Source: Mycolicibacterium elephantis DSM 44368 (lineage in GTDB: Bacteria; Actinomycetota; Actinomycetes; Mycobacteriales; Mycobacteriaceae). Taken from it: a stretch of 64,000 nucleotides of DNA. A program made the translations under genes and the position numbers. The stretch lies in NCBI RefSeq assembly GCF_004014805.1, contig NZ_ATDN01000023.1, positions 124,001 to 188,000 of the forward strand, read 5' to 3'. Positions 1 to 8,331 of this stretch are shown here, piece after piece. The first letter of the stretch is position 1. Every line of letters begins with the position of its first letter. The notes beneath the pieces are model-generated. The model did not search any database. It was given only the letters and a program-made list of their open reading frames with translations, and was not told the DNA's origin.

Positions 1-798
1 TATCCGGGTGAGGGCGTACTGGGTCGCGTCCGTGACGGCGTGTTCGGCGGCGCCGAGCGCGATCGCCGCCTGACCGAGCCAGTCGCACGCAACGGCGCGC
101 TGCAGTTGTCGTTCGGCTGCTGGGCCCGTGGCGCGCACGTGGGCATCGTCGAGGCGTACCTGCTCGGCGTGCACGTCGGCGACGCCGCAGGCCCGCAACC
201 CGATCCGCGTGCCGGTGGGCAGCAGACGAACACCGTCCAGGTCGGTGGGCACGACGACGACGGCCCAGGTGTCGTCGGTCGCGGGGCCGGTGCGCGCGGC
301 GAGCACCAGCGCGTCGGCACGCTGGGGTACAAGTGCGAAACGGGCTGTGCCGGAGAGCACTTGATCGCGCAGCATCAGGCCGTCACCGAACGCCCGGGGG
401 TCCAGCGCGATCCCGACGGGCGGGCCGAACGCCGCGGCCAGCCGGGCATCGTCACCGGTGCCAAAGGGCGGCGTGGCGCCGGCGCCGGCCAGCACCACCG
501 CCACGCCCTGTGCGTGGATCGCGGTGGCCAGCCCCGCGCACACGTGGCCGAGGCGGCGCAGAATGTCCAGCGATGTTGCGGCACCGTCGGTTTCGATGTG
601 TTGGCCCCACACTCCCCAGCGGCCGGTGTCCGGTTCGGTGTCGGCGAGAAGCCCGAGCGCTGCGGCATCGGCCAACAGTGGTTCGACGGCGGCCAGATCG
701 CCGTCGGGCGATTCTTCGGCGAACAACCGCTGCCGCGCTTTCGCGCCGAACCGCTCCACCGTGTCCAGCAGGAGGTCGGTGTCGTCGACGGCGGTCAT
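1..798 (-). CDS. Acyl-CoA dehydrogenase family protein, C-terminus beyond the window
   Basis: The leftward frame opens with ATG at 798 and stays open to base 1, giving the first ~266 residues. The N-terminus (MTAVDDTDLLLDTVERFG) and the middle part with an 'RTGPATDDTWAVVVVPTDLDGVRL' type beta-domain segment (split here: ...TWAVVVVP...) look like the flavin-dependent acyl-CoA dehydrogenase fold. Its start overlaps the stop of the upstream decarboxylase-like gene by 4 bp (ATGA), so the two are probably translationally coupled. The catalytic Glu region and C-terminal helical domain lie outside the window. It is probably one of the degenerate actinobacterial members that oxidise an unusual acyl-CoA; the substrate cannot be read from the sequence. 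Confidence 0.8.
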   Translation of the reverse strand, partial: MTAVDDTDLLLDTVERFGAKARQRLFAEESPDGDLAAVEPLLADAAALGLLADTEPDTGRWGVWGQHIETDGAATSLDILRRLGHVCAGLATAIHAQGVAVVLAGAGATPPFGTGDDARLAAAFGPPVGIALDPRAFGDGLMLRDQVLSGTARFALVPQRADALVLAARTGPATDDTWAVVVVPTDLDGVRLLPTGTRIGLRACGVADVHAEQVRLDDAHVRATGPAAERQLQRAVACDWLGQAAIALGAAEHAVTDATQYALTRI

Positions 799-1712
799 CG
801 ATTCGCCGTTTCGCTCACCACCCGATCCGGGCTCGCCGCGCTGATCAACCGTTCCGTATCGTGGTCGTAACGCACTGTGTGCTCACCGAATTCGCGATCG
901 GCACCCGGATAGCCGGCATACGGGCGATCGGACGGGCCCAGGTCTTCGCCGGCCGGGAGGATGGCGGTGTGGGTCAGGTAGGTCCGAGTGACGAGCGGCG
1001 TGGTGTCGAGGTCGAGATCGGCAAGGCCGCGGGCCACCGAATGGGCGCCCAGCGCCAGTTCGCCGCCGCGCAGTCCGGTCGCCACGTATGCCCGGGTGGG
1101 CACGATGGTGCGGATCAGCCGGTTGTCCTTCACCGTGAAGGTCGTCAGCGGCGCGCGTTCCAGTGCGACTCGACCGGAGCGACGAACCTCGAGGTGCAGG
1201 ATTTCCTCGCCGCTTTCGCGCAGCGTGACCGATTGACGTTCGGGGAAGCTCTCAAATGCCATGTCGGCCACGAACTTCGGATAACCCCAGATACGTCGCC
1301 CGGCTTCGCAAGCGATGGCCGAGGTCACCGGCAGGTGCGCGACGAAGCCGCCGAACCCGTGCAGATAGCCGCTCGCCAGACCCAATACCGGCGGTGCGTC
1401 ACGGTCCAACGTGCACAGCGGGCTGATCCCGATCTCCCCGTAGGGGCCTACGCTGGTCTCGAGGTAGTTGTACGCCACCACCGCGACCGCGGCGCGGCCG
1501 CGAGGGAGTCGCACCGGCCGCAACCGGTCGGACGGCAGGAGCGCGCGAACCGCGTCCTGGTCGGCGGTGAACACCCCCATGAAGCAGTCGGTGCGCCAAT
1601 ACCGAATCGGCAGATCGATGCTGGTGACGCCGATGTCCACGCCACGTTCGCTCGGACCGTCCCAGGCGAGAAACGAAGCCGACGATTGGCGCCGGCGGAA
1701 CCGTGTTGTCAT
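795..1712 (-). CDS. Acetoacetate decarboxylase-like protein
   Basis: A 305-residue protein of the acetoacetate decarboxylase (ADC) superfamily. The segment RRIWGYPKFVADM near the middle corresponds to the family's active-site lysine region (Schiff-base Lys in true ADCs), and the C-terminal half has the usual beta-rich pattern. I start it at ATG 1712, not at the upstream in-frame ATG 1748, because GGGAGG lies 7 nt before 1712. It is followed by an acyl-CoA dehydrogenase with a 4-bp overlap, so they form one operon, plausibly acting on the same acyl or beta-keto substrate. Many members of this superfamily are not decarboxylases but aldolases, dehydratases or hydrolases, so the reaction is uncertain. 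Confidence 0.75.
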   Translation of the reverse strand: MTTRFRRRQSSASFLAWDGPSERGVDIGVTSIDLPIRYWRTDCFMGVFTADQDAVRALLPSDRLRPVRLPRGRAAVAVVAYNYLETSVGPYGEIGISPLCTLDRDAPPVLGLASGYLHGFGGFVAHLPVTSAIACEAGRRIWGYPKFVADMAFESFPERQSVTLRESGEEILHLEVRRSGRVALERAPLTTFTVKDNRLIRTIVPTRAYVATGLRGGELALGAHSVARGLADLDLDTTPLVTRTYLTHTAILPAGEDLGPSDRPYAGYPGADREFGEHTVRYDHDTERLISAASPDRVVSETANR

Positions 1713-1781
1713 CGTCGAACCTCCCACAGCCGTGAACAACTGGGACATATGTCGAAGTTACGTCGGCACACCGCGTCGACG

Positions 1782-1814
1782 TAGGGCCGAAAGATGTCGA
1801 AATAGGGCCGAAAG
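1782..1814. repeat. Short direct repeat TAGGGCCGAAAG
   Basis: The 12-mer TAGGGCCGAAAG occurs at 1782-1793 and again at 1803-1814, a 21-bp (two helical turns) offset. It lies in the 206-bp intergenic region between the decarboxylase-like gene and the DGPF gene. This spacing is typical of tandem regulator sites, but no regulator is identified. Confidence 0.5.
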
Positions 1815-1842
1815 GCCCACGAGAACCTCGGGTGGCCGGGCA

Positions 1843-1869
1843 TGTCGAAAACGACGAGACAGCTCCGTC
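1843..1869 (+). promoter_or_regulatory. Candidate ECF42-type promoter (TGTCGA-N17-CGTC)
   Basis: TGTCGA at 1843-1848, a 17-bp spacer, then CGTC at 1866-1869, about 50 bp before the DGPF gene. This matches the -35 TGTCGA / -10 CG(A/T)C motif I recall for ECF42 sigma factors of Streptomyces, and the gene pair downstream encodes exactly a DGPF protein and an ECF42-like sigma factor. Two more TGTCGA copies lie at 1750-1755 and 1795-1800; the first has CGTC after 18 bp. Autoregulation is an inference. Confidence 0.55.
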
Positions 1870-1918
1870 TCACAGATGAGCGACCAACTAGGGTCGCCAC
1901 TTGCGAAGGGAGAACCTC

Positions 1919-2326
1919 ATGGCCAAGTACCTGCTGCTCAAGCACTACCGGGGTGCGCCCGCCGCCGTCAACGACCTGCCGATGGATCAGTGGACACCGG
2001 CCGAGGTCGAGGCGCATCTGAAGTACATGAACGACTTCGCGGCCCGTTTGGAGGCCAGCGGCGAATACGTCGACAGCCAGGCCCTGGCGCCCGAAGGAAC
2101 CTGGGTGCGCTACGACGGCGAAGGGAAGCCACCGGTGACCGACGGCCCGTTCGCCGAGACCAAGGACCTGATCGCGGGCTGGATGATCATCGACGTCGAC
2201 TCCTACCAACGGGCGCTCGAATTGGCAGGTGAGCTGTCGGCGGCGCCGGGCGCAGGCGGCAAGCCGATCCACGAGTGGCTCGAGGTGCGGCCGTTTCTGG
2301 GCGCGTCGCCGACGATCACCGAGTAG
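1919..2326 (+). CDS. DGPF-domain (YCII-related) protein
   Basis: A 135-residue member of the YCII/DGPF family. The signature DGPFAETKDLIAGW lies in the second half, followed by the ferredoxin-like beta-alpha pattern 'MIIDVDSYQRAL'. The start is ATG 1919, with AAGGGAGA 6-13 nt upstream. It sits directly before an ECF42-type sigma factor gene, a pairing found throughout actinobacteria, where DGPF genes are the main targets of that sigma factor. The biochemical role of DGPF proteins is not established; enzymes and binding functions have both been proposed. Confidence 0.85.
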   Translation: MAKYLLLKHYRGAPAAVNDLPMDQWTPAEVEAHLKYMNDFAARLEASGEYVDSQALAPEGTWVRYDGEGKPPVTDGPFAETKDLIAGWMIIDVDSYQRALELAGELSAAPGAGGKPIHEWLEVRPFLGASPTITE

Positions 2327-2341
2327 GTGGCGGTCGCCGTC

Positions 2342-3499
2342 ATGGACTCAGCGGACGAGGCGCAGCTGCGGGACGTGATCCCCAGTGTGCTGGCGACGCT
2401 CGTCCGCCGCGGGGCCGACTTCGCCACCGCCGAGGATGCGGTGCAGGAGGCGCTGGTCCGGGCCATCGAGACCTGGCCGGACCAGCGCCCCGACGATCCC
2501 AAGGCCTGGCTGATCATCACGGCATGGCGCCGGTTCGTCGACCTGAGCCGGGCCGATGTGGCCCGTCGTCGCCGCGAGGCCCGGGTGTCGGCGGATCCGC
2601 CGCCCGGGCCCGCGCCCCGCACCGACGACACCCTGCAGCTGTACTTCCTGTGTGCGCACCCGAGCCTGACCCCGGCGTCGGCGGTGGCGCTCACGCTGCG
2701 TGCCGTAGGCGGGCTGACCACCAGGCAGATCGCACAGGCCTATCTCGTCCCCGAATCGACGATGGCGCAGCGGATCAGCCGGGCCAAGCGAACCGTGAGC
2801 CAGGTACGGCTCGATCGTCCGGGGGATTTGAGCACCGTGCTGCGCGTGCTGTACCTGGTGTTCAACGAGGGGTACACCGGCGATGTCGACCTCGCCGCCG
2901 AGGCGATCCGGCTGGCCCGTCAGCTCGCCGCGGCCGCCGATGACCCCGAGGTCGCCGGCCTGTTGGCGCTCTTCCTGCTTCACCACGCCAGGCGTCCGGC
3001 CCGCATCCGCGCCGACGGCAGCCTGGTGCCCCTGGCCGAACAGGACCGCAGCCTGTGGCGGCGCGACCTGATCGCCGAGGGAGTGGCCGTGCTGCAGGCC
3101 GCGCTGGCCCGCGACCGGCTCGGCGAATATCAGGCGCAGGCCGCGATCGCCGCGTTGCACGCCGACGCGCAAACCGCCGATCAGACCGATTGGGTGCAGA
3201 TTGTCGAGTGGTATGACGAGCTCGTGAAGCTGACCGACAGCCCGGTCGTGCGGCTCAACCGCGCTGTCGCCGTCGGGGAGGCCGACGGACCGCACGCCGG
3301 CCTGGCCGCGCTGGCCGGGCTCGACGCGTCGCTTCCGCGCTACACCGCGGCCGTCGCCTATCTCCGGGAGCGCGCAGGCGACCTCGCCGAGGCCGCGCGC
3401 CTCTACAGCGAGGCGGCTTCGCAGGCGCAGACTCTCGCCGAGCGCAACCACCTCACATTGCGGGCGGCCACTCTGCGCCAACGTCTTTCGAGCCGGTGA
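2342..3499 (+). CDS. ECF RNA polymerase sigma factor, ECF42 type with C-terminal extension
   Basis: A sigma-70 family protein of 385 residues. Region 2 (FATAEDAVQEALVRAIETWP, then 'DPKAWLIITAWRRFVDLSR') and region 4 (LTTRQIAQAYLVPESTMAQRI) are followed by a ~200-residue C-terminal extension rich in TPR-like helices. ECF42 proteins need such an extension for activity and lack an anti-sigma factor; none is present here. ATG 2342 is preceded by AGGTGG. An in-frame GTG at 2327, touching the stop of the DGPF gene, is an alternative start adding five residues. The gene is co-transcribed with the DGPF gene and probably autoregulated through the promoter at 1843-1869. Confidence 0.9.
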   Translation: MDSADEAQLRDVIPSVLATLVRRGADFATAEDAVQEALVRAIETWPDQRPDDPKAWLIITAWRRFVDLSRADVARRRREARVSADPPPGPAPRTDDTLQLYFLCAHPSLTPASAVALTLRAVGGLTTRQIAQAYLVPESTMAQRISRAKRTVSQVRLDRPGDLSTVLRVLYLVFNEGYTGDVDLAAEAIRLARQLAAAADDPEVAGLLALFLLHHARRPARIRADGSLVPLAEQDRSLWRRDLIAEGVAVLQAALARDRLGEYQAQAAIAALHADAQTADQTDWVQIVEWYDELVKLTDSPVVRLNRAVAVGEADGPHAGLAALAGLDASLPRYTAAVAYLRERAGDLAEAARLYSEAASQAQTLAERNHLTLRAATLRQRLSSR

Positions 3500-3607
3500 T
3501 GCGCCGAGCGCTACGGTGCCGCCCGAGCCTTGACGAACGAGCGCACGTCGGCGACGAGGTAGAACGGAAGAGCACTACGAGCCGTGGCTCGACCCTGTCG
3601 ACGGCGA

Positions 3608-3941
3608 CTACGGCTGCCGGCGCGGTTGACCGTCGCCATGGTCGACCAGGCTGTCCAAGGCGTGCTGCCATTGGGCGGAGCGGATCCGGTTGCACAGCCC
3701 CCTTGTGATGACGACAACGGCTGCCATCGCGCTGACGACACCGACCAGCACCGACGCGCAGATGGCCACTGCTTCGACGGCCGCGCTGCCATAGCTCTCG
3801 TGTCGTGCGTCATAGGTCGCGGTTCCGAGGGCCAAGGCAACAGGAACGGTGAGCAGCGAGATGACAACGGCCAGGACAAGGACCACGGACTCAATACGGT
3901 CGGTCGTGCGCACCAACGCATTTCGTCCCCGCAACCGGGTC
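3608..3941 (-). pseudogene. Remnant of an Rv1733c-type membrane protein, central part deleted
   Basis: In one leftward frame the sequence reads RLRGRNALVRTTDRIESVV, a first membrane segment, and GTATYDARHESY. It then passes straight to a second membrane segment (VAICASVLVGVVSAMAAVVVI) and a normal-looking end, RIRSAQWQHALDSLVDHG. Full-length family members are about 200 residues with a large extracytoplasmic domain between the two helices; here roughly 90 codons are missing. There is no native start, because the 5' side is joined at about 3938-3942 to the acyl-CoA dehydrogenase remnant. A small two-helix protein could in principle still be made, but I treat it as decayed. Confidence 0.65.
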
Positions 3942-4140
3942 CGAGGCCGCCCCACTCCTGCGGGATCGCGTAGCCGAACAAACCCATCTCGGCGGCCTGC
4001 GCCCGCAGGTCGGCCGGGATGGCGTCGGTGTTCATGATCTCGACTTCGCGCGGAACGACGCGGTCCCGCACGAAGTGGTTGATCTGCTTGAGAACCTCGT
4101 CGAAGACGTCGTCGGGGACGTCGGGATTGCCGGATTACAT
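3940..4140 (-). pseudogene. N-terminal remnant of an acyl-CoA dehydrogenase
   Basis: Leftward from 4140 the frame reads ATG, then an immediate in-frame TAA, then SGNPDVPDDVFDEVLKQI, later FVRDRVVPREVEIM and AAEMGLFGYAIPQEWGGLG. This is a typical acyl-CoA dehydrogenase N-terminal domain of about 65 codons. Similarity stops abruptly at 3940, where the frame runs into the Rv1733c-like remnant. The nonsense codon 2 and the loss of the other ~320 residues mark it as a pseudogene. It is divergent from the LysR gene, the usual arrangement for a regulator and its target. Confidence 0.7.
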
Positions 4141-4172
4141 GGTTCAACTATCGGAAACGAATTGAGATAAGT

Positions 4173-4215
4173 CCAATACCCAATAAGGCAATCAGTAATA
4201 CTGGATTGATATTGG
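4173..4215. promoter_or_regulatory. Imperfect dyad, probable LysR operator
   Basis: CCAATACCCAAT (4173-4184) and GGATTGATATTGG (4203-4215) form an imperfect inverted repeat in an AT-rich stretch just before the LysR start and upstream of the divergent dehydrogenase remnant. The position and size fit a LysR regulatory/activation site. Confidence 0.5.
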
Positions 4216-4230
4216 TGGAGGGAGGGTGTG

Positions 4231-5133
4231 ATGGACGTGCAGCAGCTCAAGGCGTTTCTCGCGGTGGCCGAAGAGCTGCACTTCGGCCACGCCGCCGATC
4301 GGCTGCACATGGCCCAGCCGCCGCTGAGCCGCACCATCAGGCAGCTGGAGCATCAGCTGGGCACCCGCCTGTTCGACCGCAACACCCGCACGGTGCGGCT
4401 GACCGCCAGCGGCGAAGCCCTTGTGACGCCGGCGCGGGAGGTTCTGGCCGCGGTGTGCCGTGCCGAGATCGCGGTACGCAACGCCGGTGGCGGAGCGGCC
4501 GGGGTGGTGCGGATCGCCTTCGCCGGCATGTCGACGCACCCGCACGTCGCCCGGCTGGCACGCGTCGTGCGCTCCCGGCGCCCGGGCATCCGCCTCGAGT
4601 TGTCCAGCCAGAACTTCGCGCAGCCGGCGATGCAGAAGCTCGTCCGCAACGAGACCGACATCGCGCTCGGCCGCTGGGATGTGATTCCCGCCGACATCGA
4701 CTCGAGGGTCGTGATGGCCGACGAGCTGGTCATCGCGCTACCCGACACCCACCCGCTGGCCGGAGTGGACCGGATCGCGGCCCACCAGCTGGCCGACGAG
4801 GGTTTCGTGTCGTTGCCCGCATACGAGGGCTCGGTGCTTCCCGACCGGTTACGCCTACTCGCTCAGGCCAGCGGCTTCGTGGCCGACGTGGTCCAGGTCG
4901 CGCCGGACACCCAGACCGCGCTGGCGCTGGTCAGCGCCGAGGTGGGGTGCCATCTCACCTTCGCCTCGGTGGCGCGCAACGCCGTCGACCCGCGCGTGGT
5001 CTTCGTCCCGATCGACACCACCGCCGTGCCTGACCTCGATGTGGATCTGCGCGCCGCGTGGCGGCGTGCCGATCGGACGCCTGCATTGCGCGAGGTGTTG
5101 GACTGCCTGTTCGACCCGCACGACGGCGGCTGA
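4231..5133 (+). CDS. LysR-family transcriptional regulator
   Basis: A 300-residue LysR-type regulator. The N-terminal winged helix-turn-helix reads MDVQQLKAFLAVAEELHFG, then 'AADRLHMAQPPLSRTIRQLE'. The C-terminal two-lobed effector-binding domain begins near residue 90 (GGAAGVVRIAFAG). ATG 4231 is preferred over GTG 4228 because the purine-rich GGAGGGAGGG ends a few nt before it. It faces a dehydrogenase remnant, so its original target gene may be lost. The inverted repeat at 4173-4215 is the likely autoregulatory site. Confidence 0.93.
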   Translation: MDVQQLKAFLAVAEELHFGHAADRLHMAQPPLSRTIRQLEHQLGTRLFDRNTRTVRLTASGEALVTPAREVLAAVCRAEIAVRNAGGGAAGVVRIAFAGMSTHPHVARLARVVRSRRPGIRLELSSQNFAQPAMQKLVRNETDIALGRWDVIPADIDSRVVMADELVIALPDTHPLAGVDRIAAHQLADEGFVSLPAYEGSVLPDRLRLLAQASGFVADVVQVAPDTQTALALVSAEVGCHLTFASVARNAVDPRVVFVPIDTTAVPDLDVDLRAAWRRADRTPALREVLDCLFDPHDGG

Positions 5134-5210
5134 GCACACGTCAGAAGTTTTTCGTCTTGCGTTGCGGGGGATAAGGGGCAAGCTGGCAAGTATCGACGTT
5201 GGAGGCCCCC

Positions 5211-6566
5211 ATGCAGCCGATTCTCCCGACCGACGCGTTGTTCCTGCTCGGTGAATCCCGCGAGCACCCAATGCATGTCGGCGGCCTGCAGTTGTTCGAG
5301 CCGCCCCAGGGCAGCGGGCCGGAGTTTCTGCGCGCGCTCTCCGACGCCCTGCTGACCCAGACCGACCTGACGCCGACGTTCCGTAAGCACCCGGCGTTCT
5401 TGGGCGGGCTGACCAACGTGATGTGGTCCTCCGACAAGAACGTCGAACTCGACTACCACCTGCGCCGGTCCGCGCTGCCTGCGCCGGGCCGGGTCCGCGA
5501 GCTGTTGGAGCTGACCTCGCGGCTACACGGCACGCTGCTCGACCGGCACCGTCCGCTGTGGGAGGCGCATCTCATCGAGGGGCTCGACGACGGCCGGTTC
5601 GCGGTTTACACCAAGTTCCACCACTCGCTGATCGACGGCGTCTCGGCGATGAAGCTGATGCAGCGGGTGCTGTCGACCGATCCCGCCGACAGCGAGGTGC
5701 GCGCACCGTGGAGCCTGCCGCCCAGGCGCAAGCCGGCCGACTCCGGGCCGTCGCTGTTGCGCACGCTGGGCCAGGTCGCCAGTTCGGTTGCGGGCCTTGC
5801 CCCCAACACGGTCTCGCTGGCGCGGGCCGCGCTGCTCGAGCAGGAGCTCACGCTGCCGTTCCGGGCGCCCAAGACGATGCTGAACGTCCGCATCGGCGGG
5901 GCCCGGCGCGTCGCCGCACAGTCCTGGGCGCTGGAGCGGATCAGAAACGTCAAGGCCGCGGCCGGGGTGACCGTCAACGACGTCGTGCTCGCGATGTGCG
6001 CGGGCGCGCTGCGGGCCTATCTGGCCGAGGAGGACGCGCTTCCCGCTACCCCGCTGGTGGCGATGGTCCCGGTCAACCTGCGCAACGCCGACGACGGCGA
6101 CGGCGGCGGAAACCTGGTGGGCGCGATCCTGTGCAACCTCGCCACCGACGTCGAGGACCCGGCGCGCCGCGTCGAAGCCATCGCCGCGTCGATGCGCGAC
6201 AACAAGAGGGTGTACTCGGAGCTGCCGCGCGTGCAACAGCTCGCGGTGTCGGCGTTTCTGATCAGCGGCCTGGCGTTCGCGCTGCTGCCGGGCTTCGTGC
6301 AGACTGCGCCGCCGCCGTTCAACATCGTCATCTCCAACGTGCCCGGCGCGCGGGAACCGTTGTACTGGAACGGAGCCCGCCTCGACGGCAACTATCCGCT
6401 GTCGATCCCGCTCGACGGCCAGGCGCTCAACATCACGATGGCCACCAACGCCGACCAGCTCGACTTCGGCCTGGTCGGGTGCCGGCGCAGCGTTCCGCAC
6501 CTGCAGCGGCTGCTCGGTCACCTCGAGACGTCGTTGAAAGACCTCGAGCGCGCCGTGCGCGCATGA
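5211..6566 (+). CDS. Wax ester synthase/diacylglycerol acyltransferase (WS/DGAT)
   Basis: A 451-residue acyltransferase of the mycobacterial WS/DGAT (Tgs) family, which esterifies diacylglycerol or fatty alcohols with acyl-CoA to make storage lipid. The N-terminal domain carries the catalytic HHSLIDG motif (HHxxxDG), and the C-terminal domain contains NIVISNVPG. The N-terminus LPTDALFLLGESREHPMHVG is typical. ATG 5211 follows GGAGG by 5 nt; the earlier ATG at 5199 has no such site. It stands alone, with the methyltransferase downstream on the other strand. Confidence 0.93.
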   Translation: MQPILPTDALFLLGESREHPMHVGGLQLFEPPQGSGPEFLRALSDALLTQTDLTPTFRKHPAFLGGLTNVMWSSDKNVELDYHLRRSALPAPGRVRELLELTSRLHGTLLDRHRPLWEAHLIEGLDDGRFAVYTKFHHSLIDGVSAMKLMQRVLSTDPADSEVRAPWSLPPRRKPADSGPSLLRTLGQVASSVAGLAPNTVSLARAALLEQELTLPFRAPKTMLNVRIGGARRVAAQSWALERIRNVKAAAGVTVNDVVLAMCAGALRAYLAEEDALPATPLVAMVPVNLRNADDGDGGGNLVGAILCNLATDVEDPARRVEAIAASMRDNKRVYSELPRVQQLAVSAFLISGLAFALLPGFVQTAPPPFNIVISNVPGAREPLYWNGARLDGNYPLSIPLDGQALNITMATNADQLDFGLVGCRRSVPHLQRLLGHLETSLKDLERAVRA

Positions 6567-6585
6567 CGGCGACACCGCCGCTCGC

Positions 6586-7425
6586 TCAACCGAATTCCAA
6601 CAGCGTGTAGGCGCCGCGGAAGTTCTTGGTGCGCCGCAGCCGCCAGAGGGCGGGGAACACCTTCTCGAAGAAGAAGCCGCGGCCCCGCGGCATCGGGAGG
6701 TCGTGCACGGCGCGAATGCCGGGCACGGTGTCGGCCAGATCGGCCAGCTGTGACGCCGACAGGCTGAACGGCATCGGCGGGACACGGTACCGGCGGGAGG
6801 ACCGCATCCCTTTCGGCGCGAACTTCTTCACCAGCACCGGCGGCAGGTCGAAGATCATCTGCCCACCGGGAAACCGGTTGGCGCACTCGGTGATCAGACC
6901 CATGGCCTCCTCGGGCTGCAGGTACATCAGCAGACCCTCGGCGGTGATGAAGACGCCGGCGCTGGTGTCCACCGCATCCATCCAGCCGTAGTCCAGCGCC
7001 GACTGCGCGATGTTGGTGATCCGGGGCGACGACGGCAGCAGCTTCTTGCGCAGCGCGATGATCGGCTCGAAATCGACTGTGATCCAGCGGAAGTCCGCGT
7101 CGGGTAGCGCCTTGCTCAACCGCCAGAAACTGGTCTGCAGTCCCTCGGCGAGTGCGACCACGGTGGCCGACCGGTGCGCCGACAGGTATTCGATCGCGGC
7201 CCGGTCGAACGCCAACGAGCGCAGCGCCATCTCCTGGCCCTTGCGGCCGAACTTGTCGAAGTCGAAGTCGATGGCCTCGACGAGGCGGATCGCCATGGGG
7301 TCGTCGATGATGGCCTTCGGATGGCGGGCCTGGTGCGCGCGCCCGTTGAGGGTCAGCAGCGCTGTCTCCGAGACCCCGGTCAAGATGCTGGCGTCGGCGT
7401 CGACGGGTTCGGCGGGTTCCACCAC
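6586..7425 (-). CDS. Class I SAM-dependent methyltransferase, LCM family
   Basis: A 279-residue member of the leucine-carboxyl-methyltransferase-like group (PF04072) that is expanded in mycobacteria. Visible are the N-terminal 'ALLTLNGRAHQARHP' segment, the family-typical 'DPMAIRLVEAIDFDF', and the late strand 'GVFITAEGLLMYLQPEEA'. Family members act on diverse O-methyl acceptors, mostly unknown. It diverges from the SDR gene at 7486 across 60 bp. Confidence 0.85.
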   Translation of the reverse strand: MVEPAEPVDADASILTGVSETALLTLNGRAHQARHPKAIIDDPMAIRLVEAIDFDFDKFGRKGQEMALRSLAFDRAAIEYLSAHRSATVVALAEGLQTSFWRLSKALPDADFRWITVDFEPIIALRKKLLPSSPRITNIAQSALDYGWMDAVDTSAGVFITAEGLLMYLQPEEAMGLITECANRFPGGQMIFDLPPVLVKKFAPKGMRSSRRYRVPPMPFSLSASQLADLADTVPGIRAVHDLPMPRGRGFFFEKVFPALWRLRRTKNFRGAYTLLEFG

Positions 7426-7485
7426 ATCAAACCTACCTGGGCAGGTGCACAGCAGCGGGCGCAGTCAGGCGTATACGGTCCAGAT

Positions 7486-8325
7486 ATGAATCGAGTTGCG
7501 GTGATCACGGGCGGCGCGGGTGGCATGGGTCGGGCGACGGCGGAGGTCGTCGGACGCGACCACACGGTGGTGCTCTGCGATGTGCAGGCCGACCGCCTCG
7601 ACAGCGTGGCCGCCGCGCTGGGCGAACTGGGTATCGAGCCGACCACCGTGCACTGCGACGTCACCGACCGGCAGGCGGTCACCGGCCTGTTCGAGACCGC
7701 CGGCGGGCTCGGCGTCCTGGCCTCAGTCATCCACACCGCGGGGGTGAGCCCGAGCATGGGCGACGCCGAGTACGTGATGAGGACCAACGCGTTGGGCACG
7801 GTCAACGTCAACGAGGCGTTCTACCAGGTCGCCGGCGAGGGTTCGGCGATCGTCAACGTCGCCTCGATGGCCGCCCACATGCTGCCGGACGAGATGATCC
7901 CCACCTCGAAGTTTCCGTTGGCGCTCAAGGACGAGGACGCCTTCATGGCGGACATGCTCTCGGCCTGCGAGATCGTTCCGGAGGAGGCACGCTCCGGCAT
8001 CTCCTACGCGCTGAGCAAGAGCTTCGTCAGGTGGTACTCCACAGCTCAGGCCGAACGGTTCAATGGCCGAGGGTTGCGGGTCGTCTCGGTTTCCCCGGGG
8101 TCCATCGACACCGAGATGGGTAGGTTGGAGGAACATGCCGGCGCCGGCGCCATGGTCGCCGACGCCGCGGTGCCCCGCTGGGGCCGACCGGAGGAGATGG
8201 CGGCGCTGCTCGCCTTCTGTGCCAGCGACAAAGCCGGCTACCTCACCGGGACGGATATCTTGAACGATGGCGGAGTGATCGCCTCCATGAAGGAGCGCGC
8301 GAGGAAGGCCGCCGAGGAAGGGTGA
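7486..8325 (+). CDS. Short-chain dehydrogenase/reductase (SDR)
   Basis: A 279-residue classical SDR: the nucleotide-binding motif ITGGAGGMG is at the N-terminus, and the catalytic Tyr-Lys is in SYALSKSFV. The ~50-residue stretch between the strand-5 Ser (VNVASMAAHML) and the Tyr is longer than usual and includes 'EDAFMADMLSACEIVPEEARSG', a loop seen in some mycobacterial SDRs. ATG 7486 gives the expected MNRVAVITGG start. The HtrA-like gene follows 6 bp downstream, so the two may be co-transcribed. Confidence 0.9.
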   Translation: MNRVAVITGGAGGMGRATAEVVGRDHTVVLCDVQADRLDSVAAALGELGIEPTTVHCDVTDRQAVTGLFETAGGLGVLASVIHTAGVSPSMGDAEYVMRTNALGTVNVNEAFYQVAGEGSAIVNVASMAAHMLPDEMIPTSKFPLALKDEDAFMADMLSACEIVPEEARSGISYALSKSFVRWYSTAQAERFNGRGLRVVSVSPGSIDTEMGRLEEHAGAGAMVADAAVPRWGRPEEMAALLAFCASDKAGYLTGTDILNDGGVIASMKERARKAAEEG

Positions 8326-8331
8326 ACCCGC

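Noticed and set aside
3511..3600. Minus-strand end reading FYLVADVRSFVKARAAP
   Set aside because: Too short to assign to any family and lies past the stop of the Rv1733c-like remnant; may be a further remnant but unsupported.
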